From: Deuterostichococcus epilithicus
Lineage: Eukaryota > Chlorophyta > Trebouxiophyceae > Prasiolales > Stichococcaceae
Direction: 5' to 3'
Length of the DNA stretch: 64,000 nucleotides
Assembly: GCA_033439295.1 (NCBI GenBank)
Contig: JAVTLE010000015.1
Coordinates: 1,922,001-1,986,000, forward strand
The notes beneath the pieces are model-generated. The model did no database searches and was not told the DNA's origin. It saw only the letters and a program-made list of their open reading frames with translations. The position numbers and the translations under genes are program-made. Positions 40,901 to 52,976 of the stretch are shown here, in pieces; positions within the stretch are counted from its first letter, which is position 1; each line of letters opens with the position of its first letter.

Positions 40901-42839
40901 CCTGCATCGCACAGCAGAGATAAACCATTCAACGTCGATTCAGATTTGTTCTGAACACCCTGCAAATGCTGCCCAACGCCATTGCCGAGATGGGAGGCAT
41001 CAGCACCTGAGTCCGGTTAGGCAATGGCAGCGCAATGCATGCTGCCAGTCAGTTGCTGCAGGGCAGCACCACAGGCAGGTTTCATGTCACCTCCTGGGTG
41101 CATTGCAGAGCTTCCGGCCCGCAGAACGTGCTGTACACGAACTCACAGCCAGCAGAGTGCGACCAGATCGACAGGTGATCTGTGCACAGCAGAGGTCAGA
41201 AGGTCGGCTGCTGCAGGCTCAGGACTAGCAGACGGCATCACTCAAGATCGAGGAGCAGCCACGACCCTGCACACAAGCAGCGACAACAGGCTGCACATCT
41301 GTGGCATGCCCTGCACGCTGAAGACCAGCAGGAAGCAGCAGTACCGACGTGCTCAGCTCCCTGTTAAGCGTTGCTGATCGAAGCCATGGCATGAAATCAC
41401 CTAGAAAACGAGCCTCTAGGCTGCTACTGGCGGGCAGCCCAAGATGTGTATGAATATGATGCATCTGCGCCATATTGCGGCGCGGCACCCAGCGCATAGG
41501 GGTCTGCGTAGACAGCGCGATGGCCGCCTATATACGGATCCGAATGACGGTCGCAGCCCCTCGAGGCTGCACTTCTCGCAGGAGGAGTGGCATCATGGTG
41601 TACACGTGCGTGCAGCAGGAGGCATGCGAGGGCCCCTCCCGCGCCCCAGGCCCTCGCACAAGGCATGCATTCAGGGCGCAGGTCATCCCACCTTGTAGGC
41701 TGCTGCGTCAAGGCGACGAGGATGCCCTAGGAGGCGTCCGGGCTCTCGCCAGCATGCCTCCTTGCAGCCCAGGCGTCCCGAGCACCTACACACACGCACA
41801 CAAGACGCTGGGCCCCAGTTCGGGGCTGTACTGCCGTGCACGCGAGCGTGGGACAGAAAAAAAACCATAAGGCTGCCTTGTATCCCTGCAAAAGGCTGCT
41901 CCGCCAAAAAGGCATGCTTCCCGAGCAAAGTATGTGTGCTCTGAATGCTTGCGTGCCCCTTCTATGGCAAGCCCTTCCAGTTGACAGGCAACCAGGTAGC
42001 ACAGCGCCGCCAAGGCATCTCTCTATGCTATGGTGCGTACAGTGCTACAGCCGTGAGGCCACAGCCTGACGACCAAGCCATGCCACCCAGCACTTTCACC
42101 TGGAATGCTCGTGTGCACAATGATAGGAGCAGGGCCTTGGTGGTGGCTGGTGCTCACCTTGTGGAAGGTGCAGACCCTTCGGGGGGGCGCTGCTAACACA
42201 CTAGCGGTGCAGCCGGCGGCTGAGCGGGCATACGCCAGCTGCCACAGCCCCCGACGCCAGCGCGCCGCCATGCGCGCATGCGCAGTCCTTCCGAAACATG
42301 TCTACGGTTGGTGGCCTGCTAGGGGGTAGCAGGCGGCTCAAGCATGGTCAAGGCTTGGAATAGACTTGCAGCACAGCCTTCCCGGTTACTGCAGCGAGCC
42401 GACGAGCCCTGCAGGGTGCTGCGCTGCGTATGGCGTGCAAAACCGCTGCTTAGCTCGGCTGTTGCATGCTGCTACGAACGACCTGGGCGACCCGACAGCC
42501 CAGCTGCTGTCCAACCTTTGATCCTCTGGGCTGATAGACAGCGGGACGATCAATGTGTAGGTCTGATCAATGTTGCACGGCGCATGTGCTACGTCCCGCC
42601 AGTCACGAGAACATACTCCTGGCTCATGCGATCGAGCGCCTTTCCCCGCATAAGCCCAATGAATCTCAGTTCCTTACCTTAGCTTGCCGTTGATCACCGG
42701 CTGGTAGCTTTTGCGGCGACATGCTGAAACCAACCCGACTCAGGTGCCTGCGGCGACACGACCGATGAGCACCACTTGTAAGGCTCGGAGGGGCTGGGGA
42801 CGACACAATCTTCGGGTGTGCTCTACAAATAAAAGTTAA

Positions 42840-42998
42840 GAGCGGCAGCGCATGATGCGGGGCCGCGTGCTGGCCGCACTTGGCGTTTTGCTGAGCTTGA
42901 ACTTTCGGGGTCAGGTCTTGAACTTCTGGCCGATTATGCCCTTCTGGGTCTTGCAAAAGGGGTGTCCTTTACGGCTAAATGGGGCCCCTACATAACTG
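42840..42998 (-). repeat. right terminal inverted repeat
   Basis: Reverse complement of the left TIR. The outer edge at 42998 abuts the CTTTTCC target duplication. Confidence 0.9.
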
Positions 42999-43005
42999 CT
43001 TTTCC

Positions 43006-43407
43006 CCCATCATCATAGCAGCAGTATTCAATCGGCTCAATTACTGCCTTTCCCTCTGGACCTGTGCCAATTGCTCGCCCGGCAGACTTCTGCCAGAACT
43101 GGCAGATTTCACAAACAGAAAGCTTCTGACCTTGCAGCCTCTCTCAGTAGTCGCTGTCCAGCTGGCTGCACCCAGCACCAAGCTCAGCTTGCCATCACAA
43201 TCACTTAGCTGCATCGCCAGAACGGCAGCTGCAGACGGTCTGTTCTTGCGCGTCTGCAGATCAAGCCGGTGTTGGAATCTCTGTTTGGGTTGCACACGCC
43301 CATCGGCTTGGTGTCGACACCAGTTTTGGCGAATCGCTTCGTGCACCTTCTCCAGCTTGTACCAGTTTCTGACAAGGAACAGCAGCGGTAGGTAGCTTGA
43401 GGCAGCC
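43006..43407 (+). promoter_or_regulatory. upstream region of proteasome alpha-4 gene
   Basis: About 400 bases between the transposon's target duplication and the PSMA4 start. The element landed close upstream of a housekeeping gene, so this interval holds whatever proximal promoter remains. No specific motif recognised. Confidence 0.35.
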
Positions 43408-45416
43408 ATGAGCCGCCGGTATGATACACGCACCACGACGTTTAGTCCCGAGGGGCGCCTGTACCAAGTTGAGTATGCTATGGAGGCCATCTCCAACGCT
43501 GGAGCAGCCCTCGGCGTCCTGGCCAAGGACGGCGTTGTTCTTGCAGCCGAGAAGCGCATCACATCAAAGGCGAGTTCGCGGTCGGTCGTCCGCTAGATGT
43601 CGGGCCTCCCATGCTCCACCGCGCATCCCCGCCCTGCTGCGTCACCTCATGTGTGACCTGCTCCCATACCCCCGCAGCTGCTGGACACGAGCGCAGTCGG
43701 TGTACGGAGGGAAAAGATGTACAAGCTGGACGACCACATCACATGCGCGGTAGCCGGCATCACAGGTGAGGTGCCCCTACGATGCAGCGCACTAGCCTGG
43801 CACCCATGCCAGGCCCCTACGGTCGCCGCTGCTTTTCTGTCAGATGCGAACCCTGTCAGATGCGAAACACGAGCTCGCATGCGTCGTGTCGAGCAATGGG
43901 AGTGGTGCCCTGAAACGTCTCCCCCTGCATGCAGCTGACGCCAACATCCTGATCAACTCCTGCCGGCTAGCGGCGCAGCAGTACACCTACACCTACCAGG
44001 AGCCCATCCCCGTGGAGCAACTGGTCAGGGCGCTGTGCGACCAAAAGCAGGTCTGAGCGCTTCACACCAGATGATGTTCCTTTGACGCAACCACGGGCCA
44101 TGCACCTCCAGCTCGATTTTGCGCCACGCTGGCTGACAGAGCAGTCTGGTCGTAAGTTGCTGCGATTGTGTCACTCCTGTGCTGCTCCAAAGGTGCTGCT
44201 CCGAAGGCAGTGCTGCTCCGAAAGACTGCTCCGAAGGCACTGCTGCTCCGAAAGACTGCCGAAAGACTGCTCCGAAGGCAGTGCTGCTCGCTGAGCATGT
44301 GTGCCTGGCTGCAGGGGTACACACAGTATGGAGGGCTGCGGCCATTTGGCGTCTCGCTGCTGTACGCGGGCTGGGACAACATCGACAGCTTCCAGCTCTA
44401 CCAGAGCAATCCCTCGGGAAACTACGATGGGTGGGTGCCCGCTGTGGCTTGCTGGTGCTTTCAACTACAAAAAACACCAGCGTTTCTTGCCGCACAACAA
44501 GGAGGCTGGGGCCCAGGAAGGTTGCACAGCGGAGCCCGAGTCAGCTCAAAGTCGGCAGCTGTACCTGATTCCATCAATCCTTCACATTGACTCTCAGGTG
44601 GAAGGCGACGGCAATTGGCGCCAACCACCAGAGCGCGGAGAACATCCTGAAACAGGACTACAAGGACGACATCTCGTTGGAGGAGGCCGTCAAGCTCGTT
44701 GTTAAGGTGCCAAACATCCTGCTGCTCCTCCCGCTGGGGGCGGTCAGACCATGTGGGGGACCACCCTCAATCAGGCTGACAGTGGGTGCAGGCGGCACAT
44801 GCCTGCCCCCAACCTTCCATAGCAGCCTGCGCCACATGCGGCATCAGATTGCTGCTGGCGGGGCCTTGCAACTCCTCATACGGGCTTTTGCAAGGCCCGC
44901 ATTTCTGGCAGGTTGATTCGGCTGATTCCGTTCAAATCCGACAGCCAACTCAAAACAGCTCATCAACCTGCACGGCGTGCATCTGATAGGTGCTGAGCAA
45001 GACGATGGACAGCACCACGCTGACAACGGACAAGGTGGAGCTGGCCACCATCAGCCGGGACGAGACCGACGGCGGCCGGGTGCGGGCCTCACTCAGTGAA
45101 CACCGCCTCGTGCACACGTGTCTGTGGTCTCTTCCACAGCTCATTGCTCCCCTGCACAGCGATGCAACACTGCAGATCTGGTCTCACCTTCTGGGCGACT
45201 GCAATGGCAGCTGGTAGGTACATCACTGGCCTGGCGTGTCGCAATTGGTGGCAAATGTACACGGCGTGATTTATGTACAGGCGCCAACGCTGACCCCGTG
45301 ATGTGTGATGGCGTGATCCGCAGGTGGTGTACACAGTTTACGAGGACAGCAAGCTGCAGCCGCTACTGGATGCCGTGAACGAGGAAAAGGCAAAGGCCGC
45401 GGCTGAGGAGGCTTAA
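43408..45416 (+). CDS. PSMA4: 20S proteasome alpha subunit type 4 (alpha 3, PAC1)
   Basis: Structural alpha-ring subunit of the 20S proteasome; 257 aa, usual size. Exons 43408-43569, 43678-43765, 43935-44050, 44315-44430, 44598-44706, 44990-45079, 45324-45416; phases close. The N-terminal proteasome alpha signature is intact ([20 protein letters not shown]). Diagnostic internal segments include [52 protein letters not shown] and [20 protein letters not shown]. The C-terminus is an Ala/Glu/Lys-rich tail. Intron 1 (43570-43677) is GC-AG (AAG|GCGAGT); the others are GT-AG. Intron 3 contains a minisatellite. Confidence 0.97.
44180..44289 (+). repeat. minisatellite in PSMA4 intron 3
   Basis: Five to six imperfect copies of a 16-17 base unit, GCTGCTCCGAAGGCAGT or GCTGCTCCGAAAGACT, immediately upstream of the exon 4 acceptor region. 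Confidence 0.85.
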
Positions 45417-45636
45417 GCGCAGTTTGAAACAGTTCCCTGGTTGACGTTGCCATGCGGACGCGTGAGCTCTATTGCAGCAGTAATTAGCTGGAACCCTGGG
45501 TTGGCCATGAGTTTGGCGACCGAACTGATGTGAATGGCCGAAATTTGAAAATGGACACAAGAGGGCAAAACAATGGAAATGTCATAAGCCACCACACAAG
45601 TCCAGCGCATGATATCCAGGAGTCTCTGCCAGATCC
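45417..45636. other. convergent intergenic
   Basis: About 220 bases between the stop codons of PSMA4 and the 2OG oxygenase; 3' regions of both. No other feature. Confidence 0.5.
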
Positions 45637-48020
45637 TCATGCATAGTTGTTGGCGATTGTCGCCTGCACCGCAACATAGCCAGTTAGCGTGGTTGTCTGC
45701 GCACTGGCACGATCTCAGAGTGATGTGCACATGGCAGAAGGTTTTGAGCAACGCGGCAAGGGTGCTCACCTCTGCGAACTCGCCAAATGTCATGCCCGGC
45801 AACCAGCGCTCCACACCAACATCTGCTGGGCTGCAGGCGCCCTCTGGCGGCTTCATGGGCTCATCCCACCTGCAGGACGTGCTCCGCAGTGGAAATGGCG
45901 TGTGAGATGGCGTGCCTGGCATCAGGAGGTGAGGATCTCGATGCAGAGTTCAACGTAGCAGGGTTTTGCAGCGGCAGCCACACCTGGGCTGCATGAACAC
46001 TGCAAAGGTGTTGCGGCTGACTCCTGCGGCAGCAGCGGACGAGGACGCCTGCACAAAGTGCGGCGTCGCCTGCAGCAGCCCGCCTGAGTGAATCTGCATC
46101 GACTCGCCGACCTGCACACACGACCGCAAACAATCAGCCATGATAGTGGCTGTCGTCGAAATAAGCCTGCTCGTTCCTGCGACAGCCACACTCATCAGCC
46201 ACCCGCAGCGCAACAAATGCACTCGACACCTGGAAGGCGAGCTGGTCGGGCTTGATGATCGCTCTGACGACCTCGTTGTTGCGGGCACGGATGTGCAGTC
46301 CAGCGCTGTCGTCTGGGCACGAAACCTCCTCGTTCCCCCGCAGGTACATTGCTGCTGTGAGACCTGCAGCGGAAGGGAGGAGGGCATGACTCAGGAGGCA
46401 CCACGGCTGTGATTCGGATTATTTCCTCCTCTTGCTGAGCTGCCCATGAGGTGGACGAATGGGTTGTTCTTCCAGTGGCAGAAGCAGCCGCTCACCTGTG
46501 ATGGAGCCGTGGTCCGTGTGCCATGCGCACCAGTTTTCACCGCCGCCGTCGGCGGCTGCATCCGGCGGGAAGTAGTGCAGCAGGCGCCCCTGCAGCGTTG
46601 AGGCAGACAGCGTGGATGTCAGTTGCTGCGTCGACACGCCAAATGCATGTCTCAATGCATTCAGGGCTGCCCAGCACATGCAGGGTTGCCCTAAAAGCAG
46701 AGTATCTCCAGTGACATGTGCTCCAGGCAGCAGGCGATGGGCACCTTGGGGCAGGGGGACCGCAGCAGGATCTGCTGCAGGGCGTCCGGCTCCGCCGCCG
46801 CAGCGCTGTGCCGTGCCACGTAGTGGTCGCAGTGCTCCGTGAGGCGCAGGCCGACCTCCATCATAAGGCGGCCCAGGTCCTTGAAGGCGGCCTCCAGCTG
46901 CGGCAGCGCCTCCCCGGGCCAGATGTTGGGCCTGCGGGTCGTGCAGCAGGTCATGCAGCAAATGGTGATTGACTGTGATCAATCATCGTCGGCGCCCAGC
47001 AGGTGCATGCTGTGTCTCTGTGTCTCTGTGTCGACCTCCACTTCCTTCGCAGGTCAAATGGCTTCCGGGCTGCCGGCAGCCACAGCGTGCTGTGAGGCGG
47101 CGGGCGAGGCTGGGGGGACGGAGCAAGCGCTGGCACATGTCGCACACGAGCGCCAAAGCTCGGAATCGCACAGCGCTCAGTCTGTTGCGAAGGTTGGAGG
47201 CGCAGCGTGCACAGCAGCGGCATTGGCCCCGGGCACCAAGCGCAGCTCGGACCTGCAGTATGCTGGGAACCGCCGCATGAGCTCTGCATCGTCCGTCGGC
47301 GCGTCCAGCAGTGGGTTGGCATAGAACGAGCCCTTGTGCGTGTCCGGCCGGTCGCCGAGCGACTCCTTGCCGTGGCTCCACCCGAAGTTGTACAGGCTCG
47401 TGGGGTCCTCGCACTGCACACGCGCCTCCTCCGGCAGGCTCTGCAAGTTTTGCGGGGTCGTAGGGTCGTGCAAATGCTAGAACATGATGCGGAGGGCGTC
47501 TTTCATGTGTAATCACAGCTTGTCTACTGCGCAAGATAACCGTTGGCTTCGGCTCATGAGCAGTCACGGCGTCCCTCCAGCCGCATTGACGTATGCTTGC
47601 GCGGCATTGCCATCATGCTGCGATGCGGTGGTTGCCATGCTGATCGTCAGGTACACTCATGTGCATTTAACATGTTCCTATAGTGGCGCCGCACCGCTAA
47701 GCGCTGTGCAAGCGGGAGCAGCCGCCGTCGCAGCAGCTCCACGCGGGGCACGCCGGCGACGCGGATGATGCCGAGGCTGCCAGGGCCGAATGCCTGCACA
47801 TGCATGCAAGAGCGCATGAGACCGCAAGGTGTGGTGTCGGAGCACAAGCAAAGGCTGATGAGGACCCTGCTCCGTCAAGTGCAGACAGATCAGACATTAC
47901 CTGCTCTATCTCTGTGGACATATTGATGTCGTTCATGAGGCGTGGCCACGGCACCGTGACGATGTCCGCCTCCGTCGCGGTATCTGGAGGAAGGGGCATC
48001 CCGGAAGCAGTCTCAATCAT
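45637..48020 (-). CDS. plant-type 2-oxoglutarate/Fe(II)-dependent oxygenase (isopenicillin N synthase-like)
   Basis: Predicted 358-aa soluble oxygenase. Exons (minus): 48020-47901, 47793-47695, 47440-47253, 46931-46745, 46589-46496, 46363-46230, 46111-45984, 45869-45770, 45663-45637; phases close, and the last exon is 27 nt (ATIANNYA-stop). Family landmarks: AFGPGSLGIIRVAGVP, YNFGWSHGKESLGDRPDTHK, GSFYANPLLDAPTDD, GRLLHYFPPD. Iron ligands: H222-x-D224 in WHTDHGS and a distal His in LLQATPH (H292). 2OG-binding R-x-T is SRNT (R307, T309). The family is conserved in plants and algae, but its substrate is not known to me. The start could instead be the ATG at 48000 (MPLPPD). It is transcribed divergently from eIF3m with about 370 bases between. 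Confidence 0.93.
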
Positions 48021-48392
48021 CCTTGTCACCTTACTGCTGATTGTGAGCCGACCCGCTGTTCGTCAGAACGGATGCCGTGTTGGGATTTGGAGCAGTGGAA
48101 TGATTCGCGATAGCTGTTCCCCATGCGCCGCAAACTCTACTATGAGCCGAATCAAAATGAAAGCTTGAAGTGTTAGCACTGACCGGTGTGAGGTACAAAC
48201 CGTTTCAGGCCAGCGTCCAATTGGTTCAATTTTGGAGCCTCAAGGGACTCGCATCATGCACTCAGGGAGGAGTCCCGGTGAGGCGCTGAGGCCGCCGAAG
48301 CACGCCTGAAAAAGTGCAGTCAGGCGCCGCACGCAGCCGATTGAAACCTGCGCCGTGTCGTGAATACAAGGCAGACTGAGAAGAGCCTCAGC
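48021..48392. promoter_or_regulatory. divergent promoter region, 2OG oxygenase / eIF3m
   Basis: About 370 bases between two start codons on opposite strands. It must hold both core promoters. No named motif could be identified. Confidence 0.4.
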
Positions 48393-51300
48393 ATGTCAGC
48401 GCATCTGGTGGAGCGGTCGGAGGAGGATTCTTTCACAGCAGTGGTCAGCCACCTCGGCGACCTCCTCAACGAGGGTCAGGTGGGCGCCAGATGGGCCTGG
48501 TCGTATGTCAGACGCGTATCCTGTGCTTTAAATGGTGGGGGCTACCTCGAACTGCAGCTTCGCATCCTCATGCAGTGGTGCCATCAGCTGAGTGGCACTT
48601 GTGCTGGGAGCTCACAACGCTACATAACACGGCATTGCTGATGATGCTGCGCCATACTGACGCTGCTGCACCGTGGCGACCACCTGCAGGACCAAAGCAC
48701 AGAGCTCGCAGAGACGCCCGGATCGCGCTTTGCCGCTGATTGCGTGACGTTGATCGGCGAGGGCCAGCTGTCCAGCCTCCTCAGCCGCTTGCTGGCGCAC
48801 TCAGACCTGCTGTTCGGCAAGTCAACAGAAAAAGGTCAGCAACCACGGTTTCCATTCCCATCAGCCGGCGTTCTGCACGTGCACTGGACACTCACTCAGC
48901 AAATGGCGTGTATGCCGCCGCATGTGGAGACTCGTAGACAAGGACCGATTCGGGGATGTGCCTGTTCTCCTGCAGACTTGGAGTGCTGCATCAGCGTCAT
49001 CTGCCACTTGGCGGCGCGCGTGCCGGCGCAGTCAGCAGCTGCTGCTGCCCAGCAGGTCGCACAGAGCCTTACGGCAAAGGCAAGCTTCGCTGGTCATGCA
49101 ATCGTAAATTTCACCTTTTGCTGGTCCTGAAGTCGTGGAGCTCCAAGGCTTGCACGCACATCTGACTTCAAATCGCTGCTGCACCACTTGTGCGAGCATG
49201 CATGAGCCGGAGCCAGGTCAATTTGCACACCTGGAGCTGGCCTCTGGGATTCACTGTGGAGCCGGGGAGCTGAGGCACATACGTGCAACAAACCGTGACA
49301 CCCCGACGCTTCATGCTGTGCTGCAGACGACTGACCACGCGGAGGCGCGGCTGCAGGGGCTGTCGGAGCTGTACAATGTGCTCAGCGACCCGCAGCTGCA
49401 GTACAATGTGCTGCTGGAGCTGCTGCGGTGCGTCCATCCCCATTTGGCGCTACAGTCATGGCGGTTCCGCAGCTTTCTGCAGCGCCTAACCAACGAGCAG
49501 CTTGACAGCTAGGCTGGCAGGTGTCACGCGGCGGGCTGCCGCCGCAGTCACATGCCTGTCAGCACACGCTATTGCAGCACCTCGCCAGGCCCGCCGCATC
49601 AGTAGCCCACTGCTGCAAGGCTCCGTTCTCCGAGGCGGCACCAACAGCCCGGCCAGCACTCTTTTGGAACAGTGGGTGTGGGCGGTGGGGATGGGACCCC
49701 ACAGCCACCGCGGTCCAGCGGTGTCACGCGTGCCTTTGCGGTGCGGCAGGTACAGCAGCGCGGCAGGGCTGGCGCACCACCTGGTACCTGTGATCCGCGC
49801 CAGCATGGACGGCTGGCCCGCGGAACTGCGCCTGGCGCCGGAGCAGACCCGGGCGCTGTACCTCCTGGCCGCCGACGTGCTGCGCTCCAGCAAGGTGCCG
49901 CATCCGGGGTGCACCTTTTGTGCCGTACACCGCAGTCGTGCTGGAGCAGCACAGGGCCGGAACCTCGTTGCTGGGGGACTCGGCTGTCGTGATGTGCGTC
50001 TGCCAACCCAATGGCGGCCTGGGCGCCACGGCCGCCATGCTCCCACAGGGTGGACGTGGGGTTGAGGTGCTGCCGCCCGGGCATCACTGGCATGGTGGAA
50101 CACATGACAGCCTGCCACCCAGCCCCACGACAGAGGCGTCTGCTTGCAGAGCCACATGGTGCCCCCCTTTGACCAGAGGTGGGTGGAACAGCAGCAAACT
50201 GGATGGTCAGTCAAGCCTCAGACAATCCAAAGATGCAAGCCTCACTAATATGGCCCCCGTCTGTGACCTCAGAGGAAGAAGGCGACGGCGCAGCGTGACG
50301 CGTACAAGCTGACGCTCAAAACCCTGGAGTCGCTGGAGGGCGCCTCCCCCGACGAGGTGGCGGCCTGCCGCGACGCGGCGGCGACGGCGGCGGCAGACTT
50401 CATCCGCTCCTCCGACGCCTTCCAGTTCGACATGCTGGAGTCGCCCGCGGTGCAGCAGCTGCAGTCGGACGCCGCGCACGGCGCAGTGTTCACGCTGCTG
50501 TCGCTGCTGCTGGCCGGCGACGTGCAGGTCAGTGAAGAGGATGGCGCCGCTCTACACATATGATTGCTGACGACATGAGGTTGTCAGCAGCCCCTTTTGT
50601 GGCAGCATTTGGAAGCCCACGCATGCAGGCCTGCATATGAACAGGAGCCAATGCAGGAGCTTGCTGTCCGGGGTCTCAAGATGTAAGTCCAGGCCGCAGG
50701 CACCAATTGCCGACCTTTGCCGCCGCCCTCGCTGTGCGCAGGCGTTCGAGAGCTTTGCGCAGTCGAACAAGGGCGTGTTCGAGACGGTGGGCATGTCCCA
50801 CGAGGATGTGCTGACCAAGATGCGGCTCATGGCGCTGCTGGGTCTTGGCGCCAAGGCTTCCACAGTCAGCTTCCAGGACGTGCAGGTGCCCCCGCTGCTG
50901 ACCGGCTGCGTGCTACCTCGTTCCCTCCCCATCCCTGCACAAGGCGGGAGTGGCGCNGGGGCGGGAGGGGGGGTGCAATGCCGCTTTGGGGCTTGGCCAG
51001 GATGCGGCTGCCGCCGCGCTGGCTGGACGCTGGAGATGCCTGCGTCCTGCCGCCTGACGCAGCATCAGCCGGCTAGTATGTGCTGAGCATGCGCGTCACT
51101 CCAGTCGCGCCTTACAACACGATCAGGTTGAGCACCACTGTGCTTGAGCACTGTCATCTCCCTGCAACGCAGGCGGCGCTGAACATCGGGGAGGGGGAGG
51201 TGGAGGCATGGATTGTGCGCGCGATCGGCAAGAAGCTGCTGGACGCCCGCATCGACCAGCTGGCGCGCACGGTGGCCATCACGCGGTGCAGCCACCGCTC

Positions 51301-52131
51301 CTTCGGCGGGCCGCAGTGGCGCGAACTGCGCAGCCAGCTCGCCGCCTGGTCGGTGAGCGCCTCTGCAGCTCCTGTGGCACCAGGAAGCGGTGCAGCTGCG
51401 GCCTCAAACGTGCGTCGGGGCTATACCGGCAGCCACTGGCCTCTTTTGGCAGCCTGCGCTGGCGCAAGCTGCACAGGCTGGCGGGTATCACGTTGGGTAA
51501 AATACATATTTGACAAATTCAAAACGATAGAAACTCGACTTTGGCGCGAGCAGGGTCAGCAAGAACATGCTATAAGAGCTCACGGCTGGTCTAGCGCTGC
51601 GCCGTCCACAGCAAGTGTACTCGATTACCAAGGGCGCATGCCACCAGCCCCCAACTGGCAGAGATGCACAAGACAGTGTCTCTGCCCGTCTGCGGGTTCG
51701 GAGAACCCACCTGCCCGTGGATCTTTCAGGCCACAAGGAGCAGATCTGTTGTGCTCGTTTACAAAACACAGATCCGGTACAGCAGCCGTACCAGACGGAA
51801 TTGTACCCGGGGGTGCCTTGTGCCTTCTTTGTCTGGAATTTCGTGGGCGGTGCATGTTCTTAGCCAACTGCATCTGGCAGCGCGCAGCTGGCTCCGGCAA
51901 TCCGAAGTGGGGCGCCCCGCGTGTCTGAGCAAAGCGTCAGCACCGGGAGTGGGAATGCCGGCTGCTGCAGCTTGCAGGCTGCCGTTCCGGCCAATACGAA
52001 CACTGCACCATTTCGAACTTGACTGTGGCTATTTTGCTTTGCAGAGTAACGTGGCGGGTGTCAAGAACCTGGTGGCTACACAGGCAGCCAATGGCGGGCT
52101 GCCAGTGTTGCAGGCCGCTGTGCGAGCGTGA
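48393..52131 (+). CDS. EIF3M: eukaryotic translation initiation factor 3 subunit M (PCI domain)
   Basis: Subunit of the eIF3 scaffold for 43S/48S initiation complexes; 415 aa. Exons 48393-48479, 48690-48834, 48976-49079, 49327-49427, 49750-49894, 50273-50527, 50742-50885, 51173-51352, 52045-52131; phases close. Helical repeats (LQGLSELYNVLSDPQLQYNV; YKLTLKTLESLEG) lead into the PCI winged helix (NIGEGEVEAWIVRAIGKKL; LDARIDQLARTVAITRC; FGGPQWRELRSQLAAW), matching eIF3m rather than CSN7 by the RTVAITRC and terminal VAGVKNLV segments. Intron 3 (49080-49326) is GC-AG: extending to the nearest GT donor would introduce a stop. The last intron (692 bases) is the largest and has no extra gene. Confidence 0.94.
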
Positions 52132-52976
52132 TTGATGCGCTCGTTCTCGGAGTGGGTTCTCTTCTGAACGCTAGCTGGCGCGGCACGGTCAGGGCAATGT
52201 TAACGGGACACACACTGGTCACGAAGAGACGCTACAGGTTGATTTTGAATCGCCTTCATGTGCGACCATGCGGTTGCGCTTTCACAGGACTATATCTATG
52301 CGCTACTGTGTTAGATCTGGATCAGCACATGTAAGCCTCGTCCCCAGCAGCTGTGGCTCATCTCGACCTTCACATCCTCATGGTACAAGAACAACTGCAA
52401 GTGGCCAAGTACCAGTTGTAGCTGTCTACTGTTGTGCTACACATTGTAGTGGCTGCTTCCACGACTTCCAATTTCTTTGCAAACGACAATCTTCTGAGCT
52501 TGCAAAATGCAGGCAAGCATTTTGAGCAAATCAGCAAAATCATCCTTAGCCCATAACAGCGCCGTCATTGCTGCTGCCTGAACCTGACGTTGGTCTCATG
52601 AATGATCTGCGGCATGATGCCAAGCGACAAAGGACAGGCAAGTTCGCGCAGTGACACGTGCACGTCAAGTTTGTGGCAGATTAGAAGCTGCGGAATGACC
52701 TGCATCTTTGCCGCTGGCAAATCGCCTCACAGCCAAGACACCCACACCGCCTAGGCGTAGCGCTTCAATGTGTCTACTTACACCTGCAGATGAGATTGAG
52801 GAGGCGTCAGATGCAGCCGCAATTCTTGACATGGTGCCTCCGCCTCCGCCTCCAGGTCCGCATAGAACAGAGCAATCGAATATGTGCAGCGCGTGCTCAG
52901 ATATGTTGTGGATATCACACCTGCAGCCATCGCCAATTATCTTTTGGCTGCAACAGGCGACCCAGAACCGGACCCC
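52132..52976. other. intergenic, no gene seen
   Basis: 3' region of eIF3m and upstream region of the next plus-strand gene. Short frames only. Confidence 0.45.

Larger units (their letters stand above)
36873..42998. mobile_element. 6.1-kb DNA transposon with 159-bp terminal inverted repeats
   Basis: The ends are inverted copies beginning CAGTTATGTAGGGGC (36873 inward on plus; 42998 inward on minus). The element is flanked by a perfect 7-bp direct repeat CTTTTCC (36866-36872 and 42999-43005), taken as target-site duplication. The TIRs differ at about three positions over 159 bases, suggesting a fairly young insertion or conserved ends. The interior holds only short, interrupted open frames. 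A Cys-containing stretch at about 39270-39350 (ICNYC, ICDIC) is the only zinc-finger-like hint. I cannot assign a transposase, so superfamily is open and the copy may be non-autonomous or decayed. A 34-bp tandem array and a 19-bp repeat (AGAAAGCTTTGCAAGCCAA at 40082 and 40662) lie inside. Confidence 0.85.
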
